Shown piece by piece: positions 38,251 through 47,971 of a stretch of 64,000 nucleotides of DNA. The notes beneath the pieces were generated by a model that saw only the letters and a list, made by a program, of their open reading frames with translations, ran no database searches and was not told the origin of the DNA. The position numbers were made by a program, and so were the translations under genes. Location of the stretch: assembly GCF_026625705.1 (NCBI RefSeq), contig NZ_CP113059.1, positions 2,294,001 to 2,358,000 of the forward strand. Direction: 5' to 3'. Every line of letters starts with the position of its first letter. The stretch's first letter is position 1. This DNA is from Pedobacter sp. SL55 (GTDB lineage: Bacteria > Bacteroidota > Bacteroidia > Sphingobacteriales > Sphingobacteriaceae).

Positions 38251-38622
38251 ATGAAAACATTACTTCAATACCTTAGCAAACCTTGGGTACCCGTACCCTT
38301 AAATTTCTGGCACATTCTAGCCCTGCTAATCATCAGCTGGCTGGCCATACCTTATGTATTTAACGCCCTGCAACTGGCCGCTGGCTTTGTAGATCTGGGT
38401 ATATTGCACGTAGTGCTGCTCGGCTTCTGCTGTTGGTTATTGGCTGTTGCGGCAGCTTATCACCTGTTGCGCTATTTATTATTGCGTATGGGGCTGCCTG
38501 CTATCCACCAACTTATTGCCCAGTTTAAATTACTGAAACTATGGGAACAATACCTCATGTATTTGGCCTGCTATGCTTTGTTGCTCTGCTCGGCCATTGG
38601 CGCACTGATCGCGATATGTTAG
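38251..38622 (+). CDS. Small membrane protein (holin-like position)
   Basis: 123 residues with three or four hydrophobic segments (about 20-38, 46-66, 68-80, 100-120), and little charge between. It lies between the DUF6266 gene and the TIGR02594 peptidase, the place where a holin would be expected. Sequence alone does not prove that role. Two CCTTGATTTTTTG elements flank the gene. Confidence 0.55.
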   Translation: MKTLLQYLSKPWVPVPLNFWHILALLIISWLAIPYVFNALQLAAGFVDLGILHVVLLGFCCWLLAVAAAYHLLRYLLLRMGLPAIHQLIAQFKLLKLWEQYLMYLACYALLLCSAIGALIAIC

Positions 38623-38863
38623 TTGGTTGTTCGTTAACAGTGGATACGGGGATTTGGGGATTTGATGATTTACCCACTGCCATTGCTAAGTACGCAGACG
38701 GCCTTATTGCATTCTGTAGCAGTACGCAGTGGACCTTTTGCAGTTCCTTACCTCTATCAAGGTACAAGAAATTAGGCAGTCGAGCGATAGGGATTGGCCA
38801 GGGAAAAGACCTCCTAATTTCGCTATTGAAGGTACGCTAGTGTAATGTAAGGAAGGCAATGTA

Positions 38864-38905
38864 GCCTTGATTTTTTGTTAACTTTTGTATCAAGACAAAA
38901 GTCGA
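38864..38905 (+). repeat. CCTTGATTTTTTG dispersed element, copy 2
   Basis: GCCTTGATTTTTTG followed by TTTTGTATCAAGACAAAA as in copy 1; the spacer between the two words differs. The copies are about 787 bp apart and bracket the small membrane gene. Confidence 0.7.
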
Positions 38906-39021
38906 ATAAAGCCCCTTGATGTAGCCATTTTTTTCAACGTTAGGCATGCTTTCGCTCAATCTCATTTTACTTCTTCCAAGGATACAAAAAATAAAATATC
39001 ACCACCATAGCTCATGCGCCT

Positions 39022-39039
39022 ATCCGATAGCTATCGGAT
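39022..39039. repeat. Perfect 18-bp palindrome
   Basis: ATCCGATAGCTATCGGAT has two-fold symmetry with no loop. It lies 41 bp before the peptidase start and could be an operator or a dispersed repeat. Confidence 0.65.
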
Positions 39040-39079
39040 TATCGGTAGTGTACTCATAAAAAAAAATAATTCAACTGAC

Positions 39080-39646
39080 ATGATTAAAACATATTTAAAC
39101 TATACTGTACTGTATCTGATCGTTGCAGTCGGCACTTTTCATCCATTGAAAACCAAAAGATTTAGTAGTCCAACTACCAAATCTCCAGGTCATCAAATTA
39201 ACCAACTCCTAACCATTGCACAATCGCAAGTAGGTGTAAGGGAGGCTACAGGCCATAACGATGGCGAAGAAGTAGAGCGCTATCTGCTTTATACTGGCAA
39301 CATAAAAGGCGAACCTTGGTGTGCCGCCTTTGTAAGCTGGGTGTTTGGGCAGGCTGGGTATAAGCAACCCTGCACAGCCTGGAGCCCAGCTTTATTTCCC
39401 AAAGCTAAGCAAGTTGGTACAGCAAAGCCCGCTACGGTATTTGGCATTTATTTTAAAGATAAGAGGCGCATTGCCCACGCAGGCTTGGTAGAAAAACAAA
39501 AAGACCAATGGATCTACACCATAGAAGGCAATACCAATATCGCTGGTAGTAGAGAAGGGGATGGCGTGTACCGCAAGCTGCGGCATGCCAAAACCATTGC
39601 CGCTTATGCCAATTGGTTGCCAGTTAAGGAAGGAGGGAGGCCATGA
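39080..39646 (+). CDS. TIGR02594-family cell-wall peptidase (CHAP-like)
   Basis: 188 residues from the ATG at 39080, which gives a short hydrophobic start (YLNYTVLYLIVAVGTF). The catalytic cysteine is in EPWCAAFVSW and the histidine in IAHAGLVE, with EGNTN downstream, as in CHAP-type amidases. It would cut peptidoglycan, as an endolysin does. It overlaps the next gene by 4 bp (ATGA). Its context with a small membrane protein and a lipoprotein suggests a lysis set. Confidence 0.8.
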   Translation: MIKTYLNYTVLYLIVAVGTFHPLKTKRFSSPTTKSPGHQINQLLTIAQSQVGVREATGHNDGEEVERYLLYTGNIKGEPWCAAFVSWVFGQAGYKQPCTAWSPALFPKAKQVGTAKPATVFGIYFKDKRRIAHAGLVEKQKDQWIYTIEGNTNIAGSREGDGVYRKLRHAKTIAAYANWLPVKEGGRP

Positions 39647-39975
39647 AAAGGAGTTTTTTCGTTGTTCGATTTTCGTTCATCGTTGTTGCTTGGTTATTTT
39701 TATTGTTGTTAGGTTCCTGTAGCAGTAAACAACGTTGGATGCAGCGACAACAACAGACCGAAAAGGTTGAAACGCAGCAAGCACAACTTTTGGCCAGCCA
39801 AACACAGCTGGCGCACCGCTATTGGCAAAATGATAGCACCGCACTTAAAGAGCAGGTACTCATTTACCCCGATGGTGCCATACAATTTGGCCCAGATGGT
39901 TTTGTGGGTAGGGCTAAGGCAGTGGTGCTACTGCGGCAACAAGCGCAAAGGCTTCAAAGTACTGGTGTTTGTTGA
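39643..39975 (+). CDS. Small lipoprotein, possible spanin-like partner
   Basis: 110 residues. Signal segment IVVAWLFLLLLGSC, with the lipobox LLGSC, then a glutamine-rich coiled-coil (QRQQQTEKVETQQAQLLAS). It ends at a TGA at 39973 in mid-helix. It is translationally coupled to the peptidase. A lipoprotein beside an endolysin and holin-like gene resembles an outer-membrane spanin, though the coiled coil is short. A GNAT-like or receptor role has no support. Confidence 0.55.
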   Translation: MKRSFFVVRFSFIVVAWLFLLLLGSCSSKQRWMQRQQQTEKVETQQAQLLASQTQLAHRYWQNDSTALKEQVLIYPDGAIQFGPDGFVGRAKAVVLLRQQAQRLQSTGVC

Positions 39976-39989
39976 GTTCCGGTTAGGAG

Positions 39990-40142
39990 GTGCTAGAAAA
40001 CCAAGAGGAGCAGCAAGTGATTAGCCAAATGAAGCAAGGCGAAAAAGAAGTGCAAACCCAAACCCAACGTTGGCTTAGCTTGGGCGCCGGGCTAGTGTTG
40101 TTGTTAATGGTTCTGCTCTACCGGTATTGGCGTAGGCGCTGA
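39990..40142 (+). CDS. Short coiled-coil/membrane-anchor frame after the lipoprotein
   Basis: From GTG 39990 (or ATG 40029) the frame reads ENQEEQQVISQMKQGEKEVQ, then a membrane helix (AGLVLLLMVLLYRYW) and a stop at 40140-40142. It looks like the natural C-terminus of the preceding lipoprotein gene, but the two lie in different frames and no single base change joins them: frame 1 stops at 39973 and frame 3 has a TAG at 39984. Either two small genes or a decayed one. Confidence 0.4.
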   Translation: MLENQEEQQVISQMKQGEKEVQTQTQRWLSLGAGLVLLLMVLLYRYWRRR

Positions 40143-40159
40143 TTAGCTTTAAACGCGAA

Positions 40160-40183
40160 AAAGACCCGTGCGGGTCTTTTTTT
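40160..40183 (+). terminator. Rho-independent terminator of the lysis-like unit
   Basis: AAAGACCC (40160-40167) and GGGTCTTT (40172-40179) make an 8-bp stem with a 4-base loop, followed by TTTT. It lies about 18 bp after the last open frame. Confidence 0.78.
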
Positions 40184-40260
40184 ATGGGGTTTGGAGGGGG
40201 TGGGTTTAAAATTTATATCTGAAAAAAAATATTAATATTAAATAGAGAGATAAAATATGA

Positions 40261-41426
40261 CTAAATCTGATTTACTATTTCTAAGATGTCCTTTAATTTC
40301 TGTTGATAATTTATATCATTATAACTTAATGCAATTTCTTTTGCTTTAGCGCCATCTATTTCCCTTGCCATTTCATCTTTCATATAAAATTCTATGGCTT
40401 GTTTCAAATCCATAATACTATCTGGTTTAATAATAATTCCACCACCTCTTTTTACAGCATCTTTAGCCCCGCAATTTTCAGTAACAATCACTGGAACTCC
40501 ATTTGACATGGCTTCAATTACTACCATTCCCCAACTATCTAAATAGGATGGTAAAACAAAGATATCGCTACGCTGATAATATTCATTTAATGCTTCGTTT
40601 GGAACATATGGAATATGTATGATATAGTTTCTCGCCTTAATCAAATTATCATAATGATCTTCATTTATCTGACCAATAAGCGTTAATTGTATCTTATTAT
40701 CTGCTATCTCGTCTAAGCATTTAATTAATAGCTCAACTCCTTTTTGGTTCCTTATGGAACCAACAAAGATGATTTCAAATTTATCCGATTTCTTTTTTTG
40801 ATATTTTTAACAATAGACTTATTTCCGATTGGCAAATCAAAAATTTTATTCTTTGGAATGTTATTTTTTAATAATGATTCTTTAACAAAGCTTGATATCG
40901 ACAATATTTTCGAGCAAAGTTCGAGCTCTCTATGTTTAGTGCCGTCTATCTTAGATCTAATACCATCTTCCAAAAGATAATTTAGACATTCATATTCTTT
41001 GCCTAATTGCTTAAGCTCGTTATAATGTATTTGGGCTAAATCCAATAATGAAACTTTACCCATCTCTCGACATACTTCGAAACATAAGCGAGAGGAACAT
41101 TCATAGCCAATAAAAATATCAAATTCCTGCCTTTTCAGCCAATTTGAGCTTAATCGATCGAAAGTTCTCTCAAAATAGTGTTGTGCAACAATTGGCTTAA
41201 TAATTTTTCTTCCAAGCAAACGTATTAACTCTAGAATGGGGAATGTTTTTAACGCTACATTACTATTGATTAACAACCTTTTACCGAAAAATCTATTCGC
41301 AAAATAGTTATCTTGTTTTTTTAAAGCGAAACTTGTACAAAATGTAACTTCAATACCAAGTTGTTGCAATGCTATTAATAATTTGTAGGCATGTTGTTTA
41401 CCAGGATGGGAAACGATTACTTTCAT
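40261..41426 (-). pseudogene. GT4-family glycosyltransferase, frameshifted
   Basis: The N-terminal part (41426-40752) starts MKVIVSHPGKQHAYKLLIAL and holds the first Rossmann domain. The C-terminal part (40644-40261) has the GT4 donor site, YVPNEALNEYYQRSDIFVLP and the glutamate pair around SWGMVVIEAMSNG. A T7 run on the plus strand at 40793-40799 lacks one base; adding it reads IKKKKSDKFEIIFVGSIRN and rejoins the two. About 388 residues repaired, normal for the family. It would add a sugar to the lipid-linked unit in the cytoplasm. Confidence 0.85.
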
Positions 41427-42706
41427 TTTAATGAAATTTCAGTATTTTTACTGCTTAAAATAGCCTGTTCAAGATAAATAATTCCCATGAGGAAAAATAC
41501 GATGTTATATATATTTGTAGTGAGGGGCATATATATAAATATTAGTGAGAATGCTATTGTCATAAACCGTTTATCCATTTGCAAAAGCTTCAATGCGGTT
41601 ATTATGAGTAGTAGCTTTAAAATAAGCAAAATATATCCACCTTCTAATAAGGTTCTTCCAATTTCATCATCTTGGACCCAGAAAGTTTCTGCCACTTTAG
41701 ATGTTCCTTTAACAGCCACAATTGCGGGATAACTTATACCTAGACCATTACCTATTATTTTGTTGGGAAATTCATTATTAATTAAAGTATTAATGGGAGT
41801 AAGAATTCTTCCTTGTCCTTCATCTCTGTTATCTTCAAATCTTGTATCTAGATTTTCATAAGAGTTGGACACAAAGTCAATGGTATGAAGTGGGTCTCCG
41901 ATACTGAGATTTATAGATATTATCAAAAATAATCCTCCGAGTATAGATATAAGTTGTTTGTAGTTATAATTTCTTAGCTGAAAGACGAAAAATGAGATTG
42001 TTAAAAAGATATTAATGATTGTAGTAGACCTAGAGCCTGTTAAAAAAGCTAGAATTAAACTCAGAGCCACTCCTATTATAGCAAAATGTTTATTTTTATC
42101 TTCTCTGTAGAAAAGTGAAAATGAAAATAACTGAACAAATAATACAAAAGCAGAAAAACCAGCTATGTAAGAAAACGTTCCTGTTACCCTAACAGCATTT
42201 CCAACCATTGCTATCTTTAATGCACTTTCTTCGTCAAATTCCTGTTCGATTACGTATTGATTAATCGCACTCTCTCTAGGCATTTGATATTGAATTATTG
42301 CTAATATAGCCTCTAGTATTATTAATACTAAAATTAGGTAGTAAAATCTATCAAACTTTATAAAATCTCTGTTTGCAATGTAGACAAATAGCCCTAACCA
42401 AAAACTAAGATGTATTATTAAGCCGCTGATAGTATGATAAATGGATGGAGATAGTGGGTTAAATGCAGCAATTACTAGATATGAAACATAGATGAAAAAA
42501 ATACCAGCAATATTTTTATTGCTGAGTGTAGATCTACCTTTTATAAAAACTAAAAGATAAACTACTAGAATTTGCATAAGTGTAATAATATTATTTATTC
42601 CACCATTATTTGTTATCCATTTTCGTACGGCACCACTTAAAACTGTGAATAATAATATTCCAACTAGCAAAAACTCATTAAACTTTATTTTTTTTGATAA
42701 TTTCAA
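41423..42706 (-). CDS. O-antigen polymerase/ligase-like membrane protein
   Basis: 427 residues with about eleven membrane helices and a larger soluble loop near residues 270-330 (NSYENLDTRFEDNRDEGQGR), as in Wzy polymerases. Its neighbours are glycosyltransferases, an acyltransferase and a flippase. Such proteins share little sequence, so the call rests on topology and context. Overlaps the next gene by 4 bp. Confidence 0.68.
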   Translation of the reverse strand: MKLSKKIKFNEFLLVGILLFTVLSGAVRKWITNNGGINNIITLMQILVVYLLVFIKGRSTLSNKNIAGIFFIYVSYLVIAAFNPLSPSIYHTISGLIIHLSFWLGLFVYIANRDFIKFDRFYYLILVLIILEAILAIIQYQMPRESAINQYVIEQEFDEESALKIAMVGNAVRVTGTFSYIAGFSAFVLFVQLFSFSLFYREDKNKHFAIIGVALSLILAFLTGSRSTTIINIFLTISFFVFQLRNYNYKQLISILGGLFLIISINLSIGDPLHTIDFVSNSYENLDTRFEDNRDEGQGRILTPINTLINNEFPNKIIGNGLGISYPAIVAVKGTSKVAETFWVQDDEIGRTLLEGGYILLILKLLLIITALKLLQMDKRFMTIAFSLIFIYMPLTTNIYNIVFFLMGIIYLEQAILSSKNTEISLK

Positions 42707-42716
42707 AATTGTTAAT

Positions 42717-43313
42717 TTACCAGGTTTTTAACCACGCACGATTTGCTGCTAAAAACTCACAAGGATTATATTTTAGGTTTTCAACTCGTTTTTTTCCAAT
42801 GGGTATCGCAGGATTGCCCCCAACAATATCATAGGATTTGACGTCTCTAGTCACAACCGAACCAGCACCTACTACTGCACCTTTGCCAATTTTAACTCCC
42901 GGTAAAATAATTGCATTTGTTGCAATCCATACATAGTCTTGGATAATAATTGGTTTCTTTTTTTGTTGCCATAATGGATCTGATAGATCATGAGAAGCAG
43001 TTAATAAGACAGAGCCATCATTAATGCAAACAAAATTACCAATATTAATTTTATCATGTAGTGCCAATTCGACATTCCCTATAAATGTATTTTCGCCAAC
43101 GGTTAAGTTATTTGTTTTTCCTCCTAACTTAATTTTTCCTATTTCTGCTGTGTTAGCTATTGTAGCACCTTTTCTTGTTAAATTATATCTGCGCCTGTTA
43201 CGTAGATATAATGATTTGAGCGTCAGTAGTCTTTTTCCCCATGCTCTATAAAAGCTTTTTTGGAGGATAGAAAACTTTGCTCTGTTCTTCCACAAGTAAC
43301 TTAATGTTGCCAT
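42717..43313 (-). CDS. Hexapeptide-repeat acyltransferase
   Basis: 198 residues. The C-terminal 120 residues are left-handed beta-helix hexapeptide repeats (NLTVGENTFIGNVEL, AIILPGVKIGKGAVVGAGSV), ending in GGNPAIPIGKK, as in O-acetyltransferases of the WcaF type. The N-terminal 45 residues are basic. It would acetylate a sugar of the polysaccharide. It abuts the next gene exactly. Confidence 0.82.
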   Translation of the reverse strand: MATLSYLWKNRAKFSILQKSFYRAWGKRLLTLKSLYLRNRRRYNLTRKGATIANTAEIGKIKLGGKTNNLTVGENTFIGNVELALHDKINIGNFVCINDGSVLLTASHDLSDPLWQQKKKPIIIQDYVWIATNAIILPGVKIGKGAVVGAGSVVTRDVKSYDIVGGNPAIPIGKKRVENLKYNPCEFLAANRAWLKTW

Positions 43314-44427
43314 TATTCTTTCAAACTTTCAAGGAATTGATTGGTTATTGAGGATAAATTATTGTGATTAATAGATCTGATTATGATGTCATTCAAACTA
43401 AGCTGGTCATCCCATTTTATTATATTTTTGTTCTCTAGCAATGCAAAATCTAAAGCAACACTCGGTATCCATTTTCTACTTACACATAAAACAGGCAATG
43501 CATGCTCAAGCATAGCCGCAACTGATCCACTTTTGTCTGATAAATAATATGGGGTCGTCGATATACCTAAATCTGAAGCTGTAAATAATTTTGAAATAAC
43601 ACTGTCAGGCTGTATACCCAAAACATCATAATGTATTTTCTGCTGATTCATTTCTTTTTCCCACGATTCCAGATAAGAACCGTTTCTCCCAACAAAAGTA
43701 AATTTTAAAAATAAGTTTTGTTTTTTTATTTCCGATTTTATCCATTTCAGGAAAAGTCTTATTGGAGCTCCATGATGTATTCCAGCAAAAATTATGACTC
43801 TGAATTCTTTTTTTTGTCGCTATCTACGCTTATATATTCATTTTTTTCAATATTTCCAAACAAAGGCAATTTAGAAACATATAGTTTAGTAACTTTTTTC
43901 AGCTGATGAATGTATAGAGTGTTAGAAGTGTGAATGGCAAAAGGCTGTAATTTAAATATTAAATAATGTATGATTTTCTTTTGTAAATAACCTAATATCT
44001 TTAATCGATATGAGTCGTTTATTTCCATGCCGGCCCATAGCTCATGAAACATTATATGCCATTTCAAATCTTCAAAACTATTTAGTAAAAATAATAAGTT
44101 GATTGGCAAACCTTTATTTTGAAATGCAAATGGAACAAATTGCAAGCTAATAAATCTGGGGTTATGTAATGTCAGAAAAGATTTAATAAGTGATTTTTTT
44201 GCCGAAATGTGCAGAGTATGATGAATTCTGAGTATATTGATATCAGCGATATTTTCTTTTATATAGTTATTTTGAGACAAATATTTATCATTAAGAGCAA
44301 TGATAGATATGTTATGGCCCATTTTATCGAGCTGTTTCGCAAGGGTTAATGTGTAGTCGCCAACGCCGTCGTTTCCATTTCCTAATGAACCACAAATGAA
44401 TAATATTTTTTTATTACTCTCTTTCAC
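43313..44427 (-). pseudogene. Glycosyltransferase (GT-B type), frameshifted
   Basis: The first part (44427-43792) begins KKILFICGSLGNGNDGVGDY with a GNGNDGVGD loop that can contact the sugar donor. A T8 run on the plus strand at 43808-43815 is one short; repair reads KKKEFRVIIFAGIHHGAPIR and continues without stops through VGRNGSYLESWEKEM to the piece ending at 43313 (DLGISTTPYYLSDKSGSVAA, a donor-site-like loop). About 371 residues repaired. The family is not certain beyond GT-B. Confidence 0.75.
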
Positions 44428-44498
44428 TTATTTTTCGGAGTTATATAGATCTTTTTATACTTATAAGTATTAATGCGGCAAGATTTTTTAAATTATAA

Positions 44499-45448
44499 TT
44501 AAATATACTTTCTAATAAATGGGAATAATAGTATTATTTTCTGAATGGTAGATTTATAATTTAAAAAACTTACATCTTTGTAGAACTCAGAATAGTAGAC
44601 TAATTTTGCTTTTTTAAGGTCTCCTTCTCTTAGAAAACTATTCATCGCAGGAACAGATAAACGGTTTAGAAAGTTTATTTTGTATTTTTTATTATTTTCA
44701 CTAACCGCAATATCTTTTAACCATAAGAATAAATTGTGAATAGAAAGACCGCTAGATGTTGCGGATTGAAAATGAATTCTATATTTAATTAGATAGGCAT
44801 TATGGAAATAAAAAGAAGCCTGATGATTGTTCCAAACTCTTAGGAAGAATTCAATCTCTGGTGTGTTCAGATTTTCTCTAAACATCTCCTTTTTTAAAAA
44901 AAAGTTTTAATGGCTGATGTAGAGATAGGGATAGCGTTTTGCCAAATGTTTTTTTCAGGATCTAACAAAATTCCTTCATTTAAATCGCCTCTATTAAATT
45001 TTTCATTGTTTGAATAGGAATTCTCCAGCACTTCTCCTTTATCATCTATTAATAAGTGGTTAGAGAATATGATGTCAGCGTTCGATCTTGCGATTAGATC
45101 TAAATAGGTGCTCAAAGCTCCTTCTACAAATAAATCGTCATCACCTAAAATTATGCAATATTCTCCTTTAGCCAAGTTTACGCAATTGTTCCAATTACCA
45201 GCTAAGCCTAAATTTTTGGAAGTTAGGTTGTAAGTTATGTTTTCAAAGCTTGCTTCAAGTGCTTTTCCGTATTCCTCCGTTTTTTTACAAAACTGGCCAT
45301 CTTTAAATCGGTCTTGAGCTATAATTAACTCGATAGTCGAGGTGGAGTATCCATGTTGTGAAAAAATATCTTCAACTAACTCTGTTAGATAGTTAAATCT
45401 ATTGTAAGTTGGAATACAAATGCTAAGCAAATAGTTTGTAATTTTCAT
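44499..45448 (-). pseudogene. GT2-family glycosyltransferase, frameshifted
   Basis: The first part starts LLSICIPTYNRFNYLTEL and has the DxD-like ILGDDDLF (near residue 101). It stops at an A8 run on the plus strand (44896-44903); one more base reads TFFLKKEMFRENLNTPE and rejoins the second part, which ends at 44499. About 316 residues repaired, normal for GT2. It uses a nucleotide sugar to extend the repeat unit. Confidence 0.85.
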
Positions 45449-45714
45449 ATATACAAATTAGAACTTTAACACTATTGTTGAAGTTGCTATAAAAAACTTA
45501 GGAGCTGAGTGTCCTAAATAAAATTTGGAATCCCTATTTAATTCGGTTTTCTAGTTCCAATTATAAGATCGCTAATAATGATATTGAGAAAGTGACAAAT
45601 TCGTATCTGGAGTTTTGGCGAAATATTTTTGGACTATTAAGGTATCATTTATTTAACTTTTTAAATGCTCTTAATCATCCAAGTTAGACAAATTTTTAAG
45701 AAGCTAAAAGCACA

Positions 45715-46641
45715 TCATTTCAAAATGTATTTATCAAATAGACGTAAAAAAAATGTTAATAACATAGGAGGACTAATAATTTTTTGTTTCCGATTATATC
45801 TGTTCCAGCTTATATCCCAAATATCATCTAACCAAAAATAAATACTTCCTTTGTTACAAATGTCTTCAGCTACTATTGTATTATGCCAGGTCTCGATACT
45901 ATCTTTTATATCTAAAAGAGAGAATCCTTCATGAGCTAACCATTCAGTAGGCGTTTGAGAAATCACGGGTTTGATTAATAAGTGGTTTGGGGCTCTATAT
46001 CTTCGTCTACGCCTATACCAAGGATTTGAATTATTGATGTTTTCTTTTACACTATAGAATCTAAATTTTGCTCGCTGTATACTTGGGCGCAAGTACGCAG
46101 TATGTAGGAAGATAATTTCATTTAGATATATTTTTTCAGAGTTTTCGTGAATTGGAACTCTAATACTATGAATTTTCGTTGCGGTGTGTATTAAATTTTC
46201 ATCATCCACTATTCCTAGTGGCCATTTGTTATCTATATATCTTACACAATCAGTTGCATTTAGGTATAAATCAGGCTTTTCGAAATATAAAACTGTTCCT
46301 TTTTTTGCACTCGTTATTAATTTCCATTCCAAAGATACTATTCCATTAGCGCTAATAAATTCGTCAGCATCTAGCGTAATTAGTATACGCTTATAGTCGG
46401 GAAATAGTTCTCTTGCTTTGTTTATTAGAATATTTTGTCGGTAAGCTTCGTCGTAATCAGAATTGTTGTTTTCTAAGAGAATAACTTTTTCAAATTTTTT
46501 TGCGATAGCTTTGCTACCGTCGTTAGACATTTGATCTAATATAATGATGTGGTCTGCAAATTTCGAAGTAATTGATAGAAAATGAGCGAGTATCCAAGCC
46601 TCATTTTTAATGGGAGTTAATACGATTATCTTAGATTTCAT
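45715..46641 (-). CDS. GT2-family glycosyltransferase
   Basis: 308 residues. The first strand is KIIVLTPIKNEAWILAHFL; the metal-binding region is ITLDADEFIS near residue 90. A basic segment WYRRRRRYRAPNH near residue 207 could touch the membrane. It ends with a hydrophobic helix (LLTFFLRLFDKY). It follows a 266-bp gap and overlaps the next gene's stop by 11 bp. Confidence 0.85.
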   Translation of the reverse strand: MKSKIIVLTPIKNEAWILAHFLSITSKFADHIIILDQMSNDGSKAIAKKFEKVILLENNNSDYDEAYRQNILINKARELFPDYKRILITLDADEFISANGIVSLEWKLITSAKKGTVLYFEKPDLYLNATDCVRYIDNKWPLGIVDDENLIHTATKIHSIRVPIHENSEKIYLNEIIFLHTAYLRPSIQRAKFRFYSVKENINNSNPWYRRRRRYRAPNHLLIKPVISQTPTEWLAHEGFSLLDIKDSIETWHNTIVAEDICNKGSIYFWLDDIWDISWNRYNRKQKIISPPMLLTFFLRLFDKYILK

Positions 46642-47476
46642 TTTTAGCTAATAAATAAATATTTAGTGGAACTCCAAAAAATATCCAACATATGTTAACT
46701 ATTGCACTTTTAATCTTAAAACTTCTGATATTCTTCAACATGTGTATAGTATGAAATTCCCATTGTGAAATAGAAAAATTTAATAGATTCCCACGTCCTT
46801 TCTTTATATGCTTTTTCGTGAATTTTATATAATTTCTAGATTTTTTATAAATTGATGTTATGCTTTTAAAAAAAGAAACTGTTCGTACAGGGTGTACAAC
46901 AATGGCATAGTTTAAGAAAACTATTTTAGTATGTTCTTTTAGACGAAGAAATATATCTTGATCTTCTTGTGCTGCAATATGAAAGCTATCGTCAAATCCT
47001 TCTATAAGAAAAAAGAGCTCTTTGTTAATCGCGACATTAGCAGTCCAGAAACAGTTGCCATTAGTATTTATTGGGCATTCAGCAAGATCTTTTTTTAGAA
47101 GGTCCCAGTCATCAGGTATAATGGCACCTTCAAACGCCTTCACATTATGATTGCTGTTAATACCTTTGTGATAGTTGGCTAAAAAATCAGTTGACGGTAA
47201 CACATCATCATCTAAAAAAACAAGCCAATCTCCATTCGCATATCGTGCTCCATTATTTCTATTAGCGGCCGGGCCTTTTTTAGGGCCAGAAATCCATTTT
47301 ACCCAATTATAATCAGTTTCAACAAGTTCTTTAGCTATATTCTCTTTACTATCGTCACTAACAATAATTTCATAGTTATCTATTGCGAAATTTTGGATGC
47401 TGGGATGTAATGCATCTAGACACTTTTTAAGTAAATCGTTACGATTACAAGTTGGAATTATTACAGATAATAACAT
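46631..47476 (-). CDS. GT2-family glycosyltransferase
   Basis: 281 residues. VIIPTCNRNDLLKKCLDAL at the start, the GT2 signature LVFLDDDVLPS near residue 88, and a C-terminal membrane-linked helix (ICWIFFGVPLNIYLL). It overlaps its downstream neighbour and lies 3 bp from the acyltransferase gene upstream, so it is part of the same transcript. Confidence 0.86.
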   Translation of the reverse strand: MLLSVIIPTCNRNDLLKKCLDALHPSIQNFAIDNYEIIVSDDSKENIAKELVETDYNWVKWISGPKKGPAANRNNGARYANGDWLVFLDDDVLPSTDFLANYHKGINSNHNVKAFEGAIIPDDWDLLKKDLAECPINTNGNCFWTANVAINKELFFLIEGFDDSFHIAAQEDQDIFLRLKEHTKIVFLNYAIVVHPVRTVSFFKSITSIYKKSRNYIKFTKKHIKKGRGNLLNFSISQWEFHTIHMLKNIRSFKIKSAIVNICWIFFGVPLNIYLLAKNEI

Positions 47477-47479
47477 TTT

Positions 47480-47971
47480 CTAACTTAACTTTTTGATGAA
47501 TTTTGCTGGGTTACCCGCCCAAATTTCGTTTTCAGGAACATTTCTAGTTACAACACTTCCTGCACCAATAATGGAATTGTTACCTATTGTTACTCCAGGC
47601 AAAATGCAGCAGTTCATTGCTATCCATACATTATTTCCGATGGTTACTGGTTTCGAATAATTTTTATCTTTCGAAACGTCTCGAGGACGGTTTAGAGAGT
47701 TAGGAACATGATTGTAGGAAGATATTCCACAATTGCTAGATATTAAGCAGTTTTCTCCTATTTTTACGCCAAATGTGGCATAAATCGTCGTGTAAGATGA
47801 TATGCTGCTGTTGTTGCCTATTTCAAACTCTTGTGGTACTAGAATATGAACTGATCTGTCTAATCTGACATTAATGCCGCAGTATTTCATTTTATCTATC
47901 AATCGTCTATGCTTTTCGTTTTCTAAAATGGAAGTTATTTTGAAAATAATTTTAAAGAACAGTTGTTTCAT
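47480..47971 (-). CDS. Hexapeptide-repeat acetyltransferase
   Basis: 163 residues. Left-handed beta-helix repeats from about residue 45 (EIGNNSSISSYTTIYATFG, CCILPGVTIGNNSIIGAGS), closing with ENEIWAGNPAKFIK. This is the maltose/serine O-acetyltransferase-like group; the catalytic histidine is probably in ISSYNHVPNS. It overlaps the flippase gene by 20 bp. Confidence 0.82.
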   Translation of the reverse strand: MKQLFFKIIFKITSILENEKHRRLIDKMKYCGINVRLDRSVHILVPQEFEIGNNSSISSYTTIYATFGVKIGENCLISSNCGISSYNHVPNSLNRPRDVSKDKNYSKPVTIGNNVWIAMNCCILPGVTIGNNSIIGAGSVVTRNVPENEIWAGNPAKFIKKLS

